Shown piece after piece: positions 37,915-47,774 of a DNA stretch of 64,000 nt. Source of the stretch: Azospirillum sp. B21 (GTDB lineage: Bacteria; Pseudomonadota; Alphaproteobacteria; Azospirillales; Azospirillaceae); the NCBI RefSeq assembly GCF_008364825.1, contig NZ_VTTO01000003.1, positions 248,001 to 312,000 on the forward strand, written 5' to 3'. Numbering within the stretch: the stretch's first letter is position 1; every line of letters begins with the position of its first letter. Below the pieces are notes generated by a model. That model did no database searches. It was given only the letters and a program-made list of their open reading frames with translations, and was not told where the DNA came from. The position numbers and the translations under genes are program-made.

Positions 37915-38652
37915 ATGTCCAAGCTTGCCATGCCCACGCTCTGGACCCGGATGAAAGCCGAACTGGGCGACAGCGAGGCGCAGTACCAGCTCGCCGAATC
38001 GCTGCGGTCGGGCGATGTCGCCGCCGCGATTCCCTGGTATCGGCGCGCGGCCCGCCAGGGCCATGTCGCGGCCCAGACCATGCTGGCCTTCCTGCTCGCC
38101 AACGGCATCGGCGTGCCGCCCGATCCGGGCCGGGCGGTGTCCTGGTACCGCCGCGCTGCTGCGAAGGGCGATGTCGGGGCGCAGAACAACCTCGGCTACA
38201 TGCATGAACATGGCGCCGGCGTGCCGTGCAACCCGGCCAAGGCGGCGCTGTGGTACCGGCTGGCTGCCCTGCAGCAGTCGGCCGCCGCCCAGGTCAACCT
38301 CGCCCTTCTGCTGCTCGATGGCCGCGGGGTCGATCGGGACGAAGCGGAGGCCGTCCATTGGCTGCGCGCCGCCGCCGGGCAGGGCCATCCCGCCGCCCAG
38401 TACCGCCTTGCCCTGTGCCTGCGTGAGGGTGTCGGCACCGGGCGCGATCCGGCCGAAGCCGCCCTGTGGATGCAGGCCGCCGCAGCCGCCGGCGACCGCG
38501 ATGCGCTGGCGGCGCTCGCCGACCTGCGCGCGGCATCCGATCCGGCCGCCGAGGACGGCGAGGGCTGGGAGGAGGAGGCGATCGGCTGGCAGCATCACGC
38601 GGAACGGCGCCCCATGCAGGGCGCCCATGCCGGAGCGATGCCGCCGGGCTGA
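37915..38652 (+). CDS. Sel1-repeat (TPR-like) protein of the T6SS locus
   Basis: A 245-aa protein built almost wholly of Sel1-like repeats, about five or six units of 36 residues (AQYQLAESL, AQTMLAFLLANGIGV, AQNNLGYMHEHGAGV, AQVNLALLLLDGRGV, AQYRLALCLREGVGT). No signal peptide was seen, so it is probably a cytoplasmic scaffold. It lies between the two minus-strand T6SS blocks, transcribed away from tssJ. Sel1 proteins recur in T6SS loci, but the role here is unknown. Confidence 0.9.
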   Translation: MSKLAMPTLWTRMKAELGDSEAQYQLAESLRSGDVAAAIPWYRRAARQGHVAAQTMLAFLLANGIGVPPDPGRAVSWYRRAAAKGDVGAQNNLGYMHEHGAGVPCNPAKAALWYRLAALQQSAAAQVNLALLLLDGRGVDRDEAEAVHWLRAAAGQGHPAAQYRLALCLREGVGTGRDPAEAALWMQAAAAAGDRDALAALADLRAASDPAAEDGEGWEEEAIGWQHHAERRPMQGAHAGAMPPG

Positions 38653-38674
38653 CGCCCGGCGTATGCGGGACGCC

Positions 38675-40216
38675 TCATCCGATCATGCCCAGCTTGCGCC
38701 AGACCGGCAGGCTGTTGGCCATGCACCAGCCCATGCTGTCGGCGATGGCCTTGCGGCTGGCATCGTCGGCGTTCTCCGGCGCGTCCAGGCGGCGCATCGC
38801 GTGGGCGACCAGCGCGTCCAGCGTCTCCGGGACGCCTTCGCCGAGGCCGTCGTAGAGCAGCGCCTCCATGGTGCTGACATGCAGGCCGGCGCCGCCGATC
38901 GATGCGGCCAGCGCGGTGCTCTTGCGTCCCTCGCTGGTGGCGAGTTCGTTGGCGGCGGCGCGGTTGTGGGCCAGCACGCCGGGCAGCGGCGTCACCGTTT
39001 CCGGCGGGTTCGGAACAGGAATGGCTTGGCTGGAGCCGGTCAGCATGCCGGCAATCTCCACCGCCGAAAGGTTGCCGCCTGCCCGCCGGATTTCCGGCAA
39101 CTCCATCAGGTCGCCGATGCGGCGGGGCCCCTCGGCCAGCGCGTCGAAGATCGGCTCGTAATGCTTGGCCTCCAGCGTCGCCTCGCCCAGCGGCACCTGG
39201 ATGGTGGTGCGGGCATCGGCGCGCGGGATGATCATCGCCATCGCCATGTCCCTCAGCATCGCGTCGCGCTTGGCGACGCTGATGCGCCGGGCACCGCGGA
39301 CGAACACGTCGCGGCGGAAGGGACGGCCGACGCAATAGTCCTTGAAGGTCTCGCGCAGGCTGGGCACGCCGATGCTGTCCAGAGCTGCGCGCTGATCGGG
39401 CGTCAGCGACAGGTCGGGATAGTTCTCGAACAGGGTGGCGGAGCCGGCATAGGTCAGCTTCGCCTCGCCCAATTCGCGCGCGACATCGACATGGTAGAGC
39501 GGCTGCCAGCTGCCGTTCAGGTACTCGTGCGCGAGATAGACCGACTGCTCGGTGCTGTTCTTGGCCTTGGTCTCGCCGCGCAGCTTGCCGAACATCGCCT
39601 CGTCGCCGAGGATCTTGGCCCCGGCCTTGTAGAGTTGCTCGGCGAAGTCCAGACCGGCCTTCACCTGCACGTCGCTGCGCTGGTGGACCAGACCTGAATA
39701 CTCGTACAGCAGCCGCTGCAGCGGCATCATCGGCGCCCAGCCGGGCATGGCGTTGTAGCTGACATAGACCAGCCCGCCGGGCTTCAGCTTCTTCGCCAGG
39801 AAGCGCGCGATGGCGCCCCGGTTCATCGGGCTGACCCAGCTGTAGACGCCATGCAGCGTGACGAAGTCGAATTCCGGCAGGTCCGGCCCCTCGCCCTCCG
39901 CCATCTCGGCGAAGCTCGCCTCATGGAAACTGATGTTGGTCAGGCCGGCCGCCTCGGCGGCATCGCGGGCGCGGGCGATGTGGGCGGGGTGGAAGTCCAC
40001 CGCATGGAACCGCCCCTGCGGGTTGGCCGCCGCGAACAGCGCCACTGTCGTGCCGTGGCCGCAGCCGAGCTCGCAATAGTCGAAGCCGTTCGCCGTCGAG
40101 GGCGGGGCGATGCCGTTGATCAGGCAGCTCAGCGTCAGATGCGCGGGGCCCTGCTCGCGGTAGAAGCCCGGCAGATATTCGATGTCCGACACATAGCCGG
40201 CGCTCCAGTCGCTCAT
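38675..40216 (-). CDS. SAM-dependent methyltransferase with methyltransferase-regulatory domain
   Basis: A 513-aa protein. The N-terminal class I methyltransferase domain (about 20-230) has SAM motif I YCELGCGHGTT (47-57), and FDFVTLHGVYSWV in the motif IV region. The middle (about 225-310) resembles the PF10119 regulatory domain (AHEYLNGSWQPLYHVDVA). The C-terminal 200 residues are helical. It is codirectional with, and downstream of, tssG, separated by palindromic element B. A second methyltransferase is encoded elsewhere in the same locus. The substrate is unknown; a T6SS component or effector is an inference from position. Confidence 0.85.
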   Translation of the reverse strand: MSDWSAGYVSDIEYLPGFYREQGPAHLTLSCLINGIAPPSTANGFDYCELGCGHGTTVALFAAANPQGRFHAVDFHPAHIARARDAAEAAGLTNISFHEASFAEMAEGEGPDLPEFDFVTLHGVYSWVSPMNRGAIARFLAKKLKPGGLVYVSYNAMPGWAPMMPLQRLLYEYSGLVHQRSDVQVKAGLDFAEQLYKAGAKILGDEAMFGKLRGETKAKNSTEQSVYLAHEYLNGSWQPLYHVDVARELGEAKLTYAGSATLFENYPDLSLTPDQRAALDSIGVPSLRETFKDYCVGRPFRRDVFVRGARRISVAKRDAMLRDMAMAMIIPRADARTTIQVPLGEATLEAKHYEPIFDALAEGPRRIGDLMELPEIRRAGGNLSAVEIAGMLTGSSQAIPVPNPPETVTPLPGVLAHNRAAANELATSEGRKSTALAASIGGAGLHVSTMEALLYDGLGEGVPETLDALVAHAMRRLDAPENADDASRKAIADSMGWCMANSLPVWRKLGMIG

Positions 40217-40248
40217 AGCGTCCTCGTCGTTCTACGGTGTGCTGAGCG

Positions 40249-40372
40249 CGCGGCGCCCCCTCCCTCCCGCTCTTGCGAGCGGGTCCCTCCCTCCCCCGCT
40301 TTGCGGGAGAGGGAAGACTTGCCCCCTCTCCCGCGAAGCGGGGGAGGGTTGGGGAGGGGGCACCGCGCCCGC
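40249..40372. repeat. Intergenic inverted-repeat element B (REP/MITE-like)
   Basis: The inner 24-bp arms 40290-40313 and 40324-40347 are reverse complements with one mismatch (core CCTCCCCCGCTT...). Outer partial arms GCCCCCTCCC and GGGAGGGGGC bracket them. It occupies the gap between the tssG stop and the methyltransferase start. Confidence 0.82.
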
Positions 40373-40377
40373 ATCAC

Positions 40378-41454
40378 TCACAAATCCTGCATCGGAAAAA
40401 CCGCGTCCTTGCGCTCGACCGGGCTCGGCGCGTGCAGCACCCAGCCGTTCCAGCCCAGCCGCGTGCCGTCGGCATCGTCCTCGCCGGCGCCCAGACGGGC
40501 GGCCGGCACCTCGGCGGCCAGCAAGCTCACCTGAAGCTCGAAATCCAGTTCAGGCCCGACATACATGCGGACCAGATCCTGCAGCTTCCGGAACTCGCGG
40601 CCTTCCGGCATGAAGTCGCGGAACTGGTCGTGGTTCAGCGGGCCGATGCGCAGGCGGAACTTGCCCTGGACATCCCAGGCGCGGTCGCCGGCCAGCGCGT
40701 CGATCCCCAGCCGGCAATGCTGGCCCTCGGGATCCGACAGGCTGGGAAGGCGCGTCTGCCCGTCCGGCGCGATCGGTAGCCAACTGCCGACGAAGCTCTC
40801 CACCGTCACCGGGCGGCCGAGGAAATCCGACAGCATCTCCTGCAGATCGTTGGCCGAGCGCGTGCCGCGCGACATCAGGCCGGAATAATGCAGAAGGGTC
40901 TCGTCCTCCACCAACAGACGCTTGGTCAGCGACGGCTGGCCGATGCCGACGAAGCTGGACAGCGTGGTGCTGACCGGGTCCGGTTCGCGCTGGCCCTGGC
41001 CGCGCTCGAAGGACACCGGCAGCCGGTATTTGGCCCAGGCGCGGTAGAACAGCGAAAAGCTGCGGTGGTGGAAGACGTCGAAGAAGTCGCGCAGCGCTCG
41101 GTTCCGCTCGCGCAAAGACCGGATCATCAGTTCGGTATAATGCTGGGGCAGAACGCCCAGCGGACCGACCAGCCCGAGGAAGGCGCCCACCACCATCGGC
41201 GGCCGGCCATCCACCCCCGGCTCCGCCCCGGCCACCTGGTTGCCGGGGAAGGTCAGCGAGGTCTCGGCGCGCAGGCGCACCACCTCCTCGCGCGGGTCAT
41301 GGTCGTGGCCCACGGCATGGCGGCGCGTGTTGCGCGGATCGCGCCGGGCCTGCCATTCCAGCACCCGCACCGCCTGGAAGAAGTCGAAGCGGTGGGGTGC
41401 GCGGAACAGCCGGTCGATTACAGAAGCGGGCGGTTGCCGGCGCGGGCGGGCCAT
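40378..41454 (-). CDS. tssG: T6SS baseplate subunit TssG (ImpH/VasB)
   Basis: A 358-aa baseplate wedge protein. Family hallmarks are FDFFQAVRVLEWQARRD, GLVGPLGVLPQHYTELMI and RNRALRDFFDVFHHRSFSLFYRAW. Start 41454 was chosen because the Arg/Pro-rich TssG N-terminus begins there; it overlaps the tssF 3' end by 37 bp. With TssE, TssF and TssK it forms the wedge around the VgrG spike. Confidence 0.95.
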   Translation of the reverse strand: MARPRRQPPASVIDRLFRAPHRFDFFQAVRVLEWQARRDPRNTRRHAVGHDHDPREEVVRLRAETSLTFPGNQVAGAEPGVDGRPPMVVGAFLGLVGPLGVLPQHYTELMIRSLRERNRALRDFFDVFHHRSFSLFYRAWAKYRLPVSFERGQGQREPDPVSTTLSSFVGIGQPSLTKRLLVEDETLLHYSGLMSRGTRSANDLQEMLSDFLGRPVTVESFVGSWLPIAPDGQTRLPSLSDPEGQHCRLGIDALAGDRAWDVQGKFRLRIGPLNHDQFRDFMPEGREFRKLQDLVRMYVGPELDFELQVSLLAAEVPAARLGAGEDDADGTRLGWNGWVLHAPSPVERKDAVFPMQDL

Positions 41455-43250
41455 GTGCGGAGCACTCCGGTGCGGCCCTTGACCGTTGCGGTCAGCCGCG
41501 TGAAGGAATTGATCGAGCAGTACAGCCCCAGGAAATGGTCGAGGATCATCGCCAGCAGGAACATGCCGCTGCCGCTGAAGCGCTGCGGGTCGAATTCGAT
41601 GCCGACGTCGATGCCGCGGCACATGGCGTCGCCCCAGGCGACATCGCCCGGCCGGGACGGCGCCCGCGCTGTGCCGCGCTTGGTCGTCACCTTGACGATG
41701 CCGTCGGCGATGCCGCGGGTTTCGGCGGAATCGCGGAAATCGTAGAGCCGCAGGATCTCGCGCAGCGCCTCCGTCCCCTCCGCCCCGCCGGAGATCGACA
41801 GGTGGTTCAGCAGCAGGTGGGAGACGAGGCGCCAGCGATGGCCCTTGCGCTCGGCGATGCGCAGGGTCGGCGTCGGCGGCGTCAGGCAGGACAGGCCGGC
41901 CACCGCCGCCATCCCCTCCGTCAGCTTCAGGTGCGGGTGGCCGCCGCCATAGGGCAGCTGTCCCGGCAGGTCGCGGTTGAGGCAGGTCGTCTCCACCGAC
42001 AGCACCGACTCCGCCGGGCTCGACGGGTCGAAGTCGAGATCGACCAGCGCCAGATGCACCTCGGTGCCGGGATCGCGCCCGCCGGCCGGGCGGCGGCTGG
42101 CGGTGTAGTAGGTGCGGCTGACCGCCTCGACACCGCCATGGCGCAGGCCGTAGAATGGCAGGAAGCGCCGCTGCTTGCCGTCGGGATCGGTGGCCAGCAC
42201 GCTGTCGACCGAATAGACCTCCAGCGCGCCGGGGCGGCGGGCATCGGGAACCACGCGGTGTTCGTGCTGGGTCTGGGTCAGGGCGACCGGCTCCGCCCGC
42301 TGGCGGAACAGGTTGACCACCGGAGTGCAGCCCAGCGCGAAATTGTCCTTCGACACCGCGCGCTCCAGGTCGCCGTCGGTGTTGTTCAGGTAGATGAAGA
42401 TCTCCAGCGTGTTGCCGGCGCGGCGCAGCACCTTCGGCGACACATGCAGGTCGAAGAACAGGAACTTCTCCGGGAAGGCAAAATACTCGGTCAGCAGCCG
42501 GTAGCCGCCATGGGAGCGGGCGGGGTAGGGCAGCATGCCCTCCTCGTCGCGGAACCCCACCGGGCGGATGGCGTCGGGGCCAAGGATCACCGCGTTCGGG
42601 TCCTGCGGGTCGTCGGCCAGCGCCACCGAGACGGCGTTGTTGAAGATCAGCTCGTGCAGGGCATAGACCTGCTGCGGCTGGCCGCGCAGGAAGAAGCGCA
42701 GGGTGTCCGGCGCCAGTTCCGTGAAGGTCATCTCCGGCACGCGGCAGCGCAGGGTCAGGCGCAGCGAGGCCACCGCGTCGCCCGCCCGCGGGTTGGGCGG
42801 CGCCACCAGCGGCCGGCCGGCGAGCACCGCCTGATCCAGCTCGATCGGCCACAGGGTGGCGGGATAGACGGTGCGGAAGCGGCAGGTTTCCCCGCGCAGC
42901 GCCTCCGTCTCCAACTCCGTTCCCTTGGGTACGGTGTGCGAGCCGGTCAGGTCCGCGCTGCTTTTCATCTGCACCACCGCCATCGACGGGATCGGCGCCA
43001 GATAATGCGGGTAGAGCACGTCGAGCAGCGTGTCGACCAGCTCCGGATACTCGTCGTCCAGCTTGCGGCTGATGCGGGCGTTGAGGAAGGCGACGCCCTC
43101 CAGCAGCCGGGCGACATGCGGATCCTCCACCGCGTCGGCGCTGAGCCGCAGCCGGCCGGCGATCTTCGGATGCGCCTCCGAGAACTCCGCCGCCATGCGG
43201 CGCAGATAGGTCAGCTCGCGGTTGTAGTATGGGAGGAGTTCGTCAGCCAC
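41418..43250 (-). CDS. tssF: T6SS baseplate subunit TssF (ImpG/VasA)
   Basis: A 610-aa baseplate protein, normal length. It opens with the family's LLPYYNRELTYLRRMAAEF, followed by HPKIAGRLRLS and EDPHVARLLEGVAFLNARI. Further matches include LDVLYPHYLAPIPSMAV. It overlaps tssE by 8 bp and tssG by 37 bp, so the three baseplate genes are translationally linked. Confidence 0.97.
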   Translation of the reverse strand: MADELLPYYNRELTYLRRMAAEFSEAHPKIAGRLRLSADAVEDPHVARLLEGVAFLNARISRKLDDEYPELVDTLLDVLYPHYLAPIPSMAVVQMKSSADLTGSHTVPKGTELETEALRGETCRFRTVYPATLWPIELDQAVLAGRPLVAPPNPRAGDAVASLRLTLRCRVPEMTFTELAPDTLRFFLRGQPQQVYALHELIFNNAVSVALADDPQDPNAVILGPDAIRPVGFRDEEGMLPYPARSHGGYRLLTEYFAFPEKFLFFDLHVSPKVLRRAGNTLEIFIYLNNTDGDLERAVSKDNFALGCTPVVNLFRQRAEPVALTQTQHEHRVVPDARRPGALEVYSVDSVLATDPDGKQRRFLPFYGLRHGGVEAVSRTYYTASRRPAGGRDPGTEVHLALVDLDFDPSSPAESVLSVETTCLNRDLPGQLPYGGGHPHLKLTEGMAAVAGLSCLTPPTPTLRIAERKGHRWRLVSHLLLNHLSISGGAEGTEALREILRLYDFRDSAETRGIADGIVKVTTKRGTARAPSRPGDVAWGDAMCRGIDVGIEFDPQRFSGSGMFLLAMILDHFLGLYCSINSFTRLTATVKGRTGVLRTWPARAGNRPLL

Positions 43251-43719
43251 GGGCCTTACTCGTCACGGTGACCATGTTGGAAGTGGGATCGACCACCGAA
43301 TCGAAGACCATCGGCTCGGGCGCCGGGTCGGCATGGATCAGCGCCTCGATCCGGAAGCGCAGCGTGCGGTCGGCCGGATCGCTGTTGTCGACCATGGTCA
43401 CCGCCAGATGGGCGAAGCGCGGCTCCCACCGCCGGATCGCCGCCTCGATCTGCGCCACCACCTCGCGCCGGCGGGAGTCGGTGGCGACATTCTCCACCAG
43501 CAGGTCGTGGCAGCCATAGCCGAGGATCGAATCCGCCAGCTCCGTCAGGTCATCCGGCCAGCCCAGCACCCGCCGCCGGGTGTTCAGCAGGTTCTCCAGG
43601 TCGCGCCGGATCGCCGCCCGCAGATCCGCCACGGTGTGCGGCCGTGGCGCCACATGCTCCGGCGTGTCGTCGAGCAGACGGTCCAGGACGGACAGGGTGA
43701 TGGACTGGTTGCGATCCAT
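43243..43719 (-). CDS. tssE: T6SS baseplate subunit TssE (gp25-like, ImpF)
   Basis: A 158-aa gp25/lysozyme-like baseplate protein linking the wedge to the sheath. It shows SVLDRLLDD at the N-terminus, RDLENLLNTRR and ADSILGYG in the conserved core, and RIEALI near the C-terminus. Element C separates it from tagJ, the preceding gene on the same strand. Confidence 0.94.
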   Translation of the reverse strand: MDRNQSITLSVLDRLLDDTPEHVAPRPHTVADLRAAIRRDLENLLNTRRRVLGWPDDLTELADSILGYGCHDLLVENVATDSRRREVVAQIEAAIRRWEPRFAHLAVTMVDNSDPADRTLRFRIEALIHADPAPEPMVFDSVVDPTSNMVTVTSKARG

Positions 43720-43748
43720 GATGGCCTTCGGAGGTGCTTTGTCGCTTG

Positions 43749-43854
43749 GCCCCCACCCTAACCCTCCCCCGCTGGGCGGGGGAGGGGACCAGTGCTGAAG
43801 CGGGAGAGTTGCGGCAGTCCCTCCCCCGCCCAGCGGGGGAGGTTAGGTGGGGGC
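43749..43854. repeat. Intergenic inverted-repeat element C (REP/MITE-like)
   Basis: Arms 43749-43789 and 43817-43854 (about 40 bp each) are reverse complements apart from a few single-base indels. Each arm contains the hairpin CCCCCGC-TGG-GCGGGGG and the outer sequence GCCCCCACC. The element sits between tagJ and tssE in a co-oriented run of T6SS genes. Confidence 0.85.
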
Positions 43855-43870
43855 ATGTGCAAGTGCTTCC

Positions 43871-44668
43871 TCACACCGCCCCCGAAAACTCCAGCGTGCC
43901 CAGCTGCAGCATCGGAACGCTCTCCTCGCCGACGAGGAAGCAGCGCTGGCCGGTCCCGCGCACCGGCGCGTCCTCCGACCAGTCGGTCACGCGGCCAAGC
44001 TTCAGCGCATCCTCGGCATCGGCCGGAGCGCCGCCGTACAGCGTGGGCAGATAGACCTCGCCGTCCGGGCCGCCGCGCACCACCATGTGAGCCGGACGCC
44101 ACAGCAGATCGCGCGGCCGTTCGGGCGTGCGGAACTCGACCAGCTCCACCGTCTCGGTGGCGATCCAGAAATACTTGCCGGTGCTGGTGTAGACCTCGAA
44201 GAAGCCGCCGGTCAGGTCGTCCAAGTCGCGGAAATCATCGAAGGGCGTGCCGTCATGGCTGCCGGACACCGGCGGGCGCATCTCCTCCGCCTGGGCAAGC
44301 TTCGTCACCGCGTCGGCGGTGTCGCCGGCGCGGAGCGCCACCAGCGCCTCCAGATGCAGGCGCAGATGGTCGGCGGGCTGGTCGATGAATTCCGGCACGC
44401 GGCCGTCGGCGAACAGCTGGCGCCGCGCCTGTTCGGCCCGCACCAGCTGGCGGAACAGCGCCATGGTGACGGCGACCTGCGGCTCCTGCGTGCCGATGGT
44501 GTCGAGTTGCAGGTCGGCGCGCTCCAGATTGCCGGCGAAGCTCAGCAGCTCGGCCAGGAAGACGCGGCGGTCGAGATCGGTCGGCTTCTTCTTGATCTCG
44601 CCGTTCAGCGTGGTGATCGCCTCGTCGAGGCGGCCCGCCTGGAACAGCTGGGCTGCGGTTTCGCTCAT
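43871..44668 (-). CDS. tagJ: T6SS accessory protein TagJ (ImpE)
   Basis: A 265-aa ImpE-family protein. The N-terminal half is TPR-like (LFQAGRLDEAITTLNGEIKK). The C-terminal ImpE domain includes GGFFEVYTSTGKYFWIA and RPRDLLWRPAHMVVRGG. In other systems TagJ binds the TssB sheath subunit and modulates ClpV recycling. Start 44668 has AGGGAGAG nine bases upstream. It is encoded between impD and tssE, exactly as in the Rhizobium imp order. Confidence 0.92.
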   Translation of the reverse strand: MSETAAQLFQAGRLDEAITTLNGEIKKKPTDLDRRVFLAELLSFAGNLERADLQLDTIGTQEPQVAVTMALFRQLVRAEQARRQLFADGRVPEFIDQPADHLRLHLEALVALRAGDTADAVTKLAQAEEMRPPVSGSHDGTPFDDFRDLDDLTGGFFEVYTSTGKYFWIATETVELVEFRTPERPRDLLWRPAHMVVRGGPDGEVYLPTLYGGAPADAEDALKLGRVTDWSEDAPVRGTGQRCFLVGEESVPMLQLGTLEFSGAV

Positions 44669-44718
44669 GGTCTGTATCTCTCCCTGGATGGAGCGCCTGA
44701 CTTCGGTTGACGGTCGGG

Positions 44719-46269
44719 TCAGGCCGCGCCGCCGGTTTGTGCCAGCTCGGTCACCAGCTTGAAGGTCGAGAAGACCTGATCCAGCTGGAAGTGCGGCCGA
44801 AGATGGATGACGCATTGATAGTTGCCGGGCTTGCCCGGAATGGCGCGGACCTGGATGCTGCCCTCGCGCAAGGGATAGCGGGCCTTCTGGTCCAGGCTGG
44901 CGTCGTCGTTGCCCAGGCAATAGCCGTGCAGCCAGCTCTGCAAGTCGCGCTCGCATTCCTCCGGCGTGACGAAGGAGCCGACGCGGTCGCGCACCATCAC
45001 CTTCAGGAAATGGGCGAAGCGGGCGACGCAGAACATGTAGCGCAGCATCGCCGAAAGCCGGGCGTTGGCCGTCGCCGTCGTGGTGGTGAACTGGCCGACC
45101 CGCTGAACTGACTGGTTGCCGTAGAAGACCAGATAGGGCGTGTCCTTGCAGCGGCTGACCGGAATGAAGCCGAGGTCGTCGAGATCGCGTTCCAGCTGGT
45201 CGGAGATCGAGACCTCGACGGAAAATTTCTGCGCCACCTTGATGCTGTCGGTGGCGAAATCCGGCACCACCAGCTCGGTCACCAGCCCGCCGCCCACCAC
45301 GTCGCGCTGGGCGCCGCGGATATCGGCGAACCAGCCATGCTGCAGGAAGGAGCGGATCAGCACGGTGCCGAAGGCATAGACGGCATTGCCCCAGCAATGG
45401 TCCTCCAGCCGCATGCCGCCCTCACCGCCGACCGATTCCTCGCGGAAGCGGAAGCCGTGGCGGGCCTGCGGATCGTCGCCATAGGGTTCGCGCATCAGGA
45501 CGCGCGGCAGGGCCACGCCGACGAAGCGTGAATCCTCGGTCTCCTGGAAGCGCTGCCAGCGCTGGTATTCCGTCTGCCGCAGCACCGACTTGAGGTCGAG
45601 CGGCAGGCCGAGCTCGTGGAAGGTCTCCAAACCGAACAGCTCGGGCGCCGCGCCGACGATTGCCGGGGCGAAGGCGGCGGCGGCGACCTGGGCCAGCCCC
45701 TTGAGGCCGGACACGTCGTCGGTCGGCCGCTCCTTGGTCGGGCGATGCTGGACGGCATAGTCGCACAGCAGCACGCCGAACGGGCGGCCGCCGGGCATGC
45801 CGAATTCGTCGCTGTAGACCTTGTTGAACAGCTGGCTCTGGTCGAACTCGATGGCGCGTTCCTGGTCGCGGCACAGTTCGGGCCAGGTCAGGTTGAGCAG
45901 GCGCAGCACCACCGTCTCGGCGTTCTGCCCCTGCTTCACCAGCGTGCGCACCCCGCGCCACGAGCCTTCCAGCGACTGGAAGCGCTTGTGGTGCAGGATG
46001 GCGTTGACCTGTTCGGACAGCAGCGCGTCGATGGCCGCGATGTCGCGGTCGAGCGCGGCGCGCAGCTTGTCCAGGCTGTCATGAACGGGAAGCGTGATGC
46101 CGAACCACAGCCGCAACGCCTCGCCCGGCGAACCGGCCGCCAGGAAGGCGTCGAGCGGGCCGGCATCGTCGCGGCCGAGCGCCATGTCGACCGCCCGCAG
46201 ACGCAACGGCCGTTCAAGGACCGTCGCCTCCGCGTCGTCGGCATGAATTTCGGCCGCGTGCCCGGTCAT
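44719..46269 (-). CDS. impD: Second TssC-like sheath-family protein (ImpD)
   Basis: A 516-aa TssC/EvpB-family paralogue. It keeps LEGSWRGVRTLV, IEFDQSQLFNKVYSDEFG, a GxPFGVLLCDY segment and the FAHFLKVMVRDRVGSF region, but differs from the main TssC at many positions and has an extra N-terminal 70 residues. It lies directly after tssC (7 bp) in the imp gene order. A shortened or specialised TssC near the baseplate end of the sheath is a plausible role; this is inference. Confidence 0.93.
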   Translation of the reverse strand: MTGHAAEIHADDAEATVLERPLRLRAVDMALGRDDAGPLDAFLAAGSPGEALRLWFGITLPVHDSLDKLRAALDRDIAAIDALLSEQVNAILHHKRFQSLEGSWRGVRTLVKQGQNAETVVLRLLNLTWPELCRDQERAIEFDQSQLFNKVYSDEFGMPGGRPFGVLLCDYAVQHRPTKERPTDDVSGLKGLAQVAAAAFAPAIVGAAPELFGLETFHELGLPLDLKSVLRQTEYQRWQRFQETEDSRFVGVALPRVLMREPYGDDPQARHGFRFREESVGGEGGMRLEDHCWGNAVYAFGTVLIRSFLQHGWFADIRGAQRDVVGGGLVTELVVPDFATDSIKVAQKFSVEVSISDQLERDLDDLGFIPVSRCKDTPYLVFYGNQSVQRVGQFTTTTATANARLSAMLRYMFCVARFAHFLKVMVRDRVGSFVTPEECERDLQSWLHGYCLGNDDASLDQKARYPLREGSIQVRAIPGKPGNYQCVIHLRPHFQLDQVFSTFKLVTELAQTGGAA

Positions 46270-46276
46270 GCGGCTA

Positions 46277-47770
46277 TCAGCCGGCCTGCGGGATGCGGGC
46301 GACCATGCGCATGGAGGTGGTCAGTTCCTCCATCTGCAGCCACGGGCGCATCCAGGCGACGGCGTTGTAGGAGCCGGGCTTGCCCGGAATCTCCTTCACC
46401 TGCACCTTGGCCTCGGCCAGCGGGTACTTCGCCTTCATCTCCTGGCCCGCGGCTTCGTTGCCGTTGACGTAGTTCAGGATCCAGCGGTTCAGCCACGCCT
46501 CGCAGTCGCTCGCCTCCATGAAGGAGCCGATCTTGTCGCGCGCCATGATCTTCAGGTAATGGGCGAAACGCGAGGTCGCCATGATGTAGGGCAGGCGGGC
46601 GGAGATCGCGGCGTTCGCGGTCGCCTCCGGCCGATCGTACTTCTTGGGCTTCTGCGTGGTCTGGGCGCCGAAGAAGACGGCGTAGTCCTGGTTCTTGTAG
46701 TGGCAGAGCGGCAGGAAGCCCAGCTTCGACAGTTCGGCCTCACGGCGATCGGTGATGCCGATCTCGGTCGGGCACTTGGCGTCGCTGTCGCCGTCGTCCG
46801 AGGTGAAGGTGTGGAAAGGCAGGTTCTCGACCTTGCCGCCGCCCTCGGCGCCGCGGATAGCCGTGCACCAGCCATACTGCGAGAAGGCGTTGGTCAGGCG
46901 CTGGCCCATCGCGTAGGAGGCGTTCATCCAGCAGTAATCGTTGTGGGCCATCGGTCGGGCGATGCCACCTTCGTACGGAGCCTCCTCGTACTCGAACTCT
47001 TCGATCGGCTTGGTGTTCGCGCCGTAGGGCATGCGGGCGAGCACGCGCGGCATGGTCAGCGTGACGAAGCGGCTGTCGTCGCTCTCACGGAAGCTGCGCC
47101 ACTTGGTATACTCGACGCTGTCGAAAATCTTCTCGAGGTCGCGCGGCTTCGACAGCTCGGTCATGTCCTCGAAGCCGAACAGCTTCGGGCTGGCGGCCGA
47201 GATGAAGGGCGCGAAGGCGGCCGCCGCCACGTTGGAGACGCCGGTCAGCAGCTCCATGTCGTCGGGGTGGTTGGTGAACTCGTAGTCGCCGATCAGGGCG
47301 CCGTAGGGTTCGCCGCCGGCGATGCCGAACTCGTTCTCGTAGATCTTCTTGAACAGGTTGCTCTGGTCGAACTCGACCGCCTTCGAGATGTCCTTGTACA
47401 GGTCCTTCTTCGGGCAGTTCATGACGCGGATCTTGAGCGTGGAGCCCGTCTCCGAGTTCATGACCAGATAGTTCAGGCCGCGCCACGAGCCTTCCAGCTT
47501 CTGGAACTTCTCGTGGTGCATGATCGCGTTGAGCTGCTTGCTGATCTTGGCGTCGATCGCGGCGATCGCCTTGTTGATCGTCTGGCCCAGGTTCTTGTTG
47601 AAGGTGACCGTGCCGGCCAGCGCTTCCTGAGTCAGGGTGCGCAGCAGCTCCTGCGCACGGTCCGGCTCGGTCTGCTTGGTCGCGGCAATGGCCTGGTCGA
47701 GAATCGAGAGGCCGGTACCTTCGGCAACGGCGCCGGCGGCGCCTGCGCCCTGGGTCTGAGCGTCGCTCAT
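46277..47770 (-). CDS. tssC: T6SS contractile sheath large subunit TssC (ImpC/VipB)
   Basis: A 497-aa sheath subunit of normal length. Family signatures are [49 protein letters not shown] and [17 protein letters not shown]. It lies 4 bp after tssB. Codon use is strongly biased and the sequence is close to the family consensus, as expected for an abundant structural protein. Confidence 0.98.
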   Translation of the reverse strand: MSDAQTQGAGAAGAVAEGTGLSILDQAIAATKQTEPDRAQELLRTLTQEALAGTVTFNKNLGQTINKAIAAIDAKISKQLNAIMHHEKFQKLEGSWRGLNYLVMNSETGSTLKIRVMNCPKKDLYKDISKAVEFDQSNLFKKIYENEFGIAGGEPYGALIGDYEFTNHPDDMELLTGVSNVAAAAFAPFISAASPKLFGFEDMTELSKPRDLEKIFDSVEYTKWRSFRESDDSRFVTLTMPRVLARMPYGANTKPIEEFEYEEAPYEGGIARPMAHNDYCWMNASYAMGQRLTNAFSQYGWCTAIRGAEGGGKVENLPFHTFTSDDGDSDAKCPTEIGITDRREAELSKLGFLPLCHYKNQDYAVFFGAQTTQKPKKYDRPEATANAAISARLPYIMATSRFAHYLKIMARDKIGSFMEASDCEAWLNRWILNYVNGNEAAGQEMKAKYPLAEAKVQVKEIPGKPGSYNAVAWMRPWLQMEELTTSMRMVARIPQAG

Positions 47771-47774
47771 CGGA

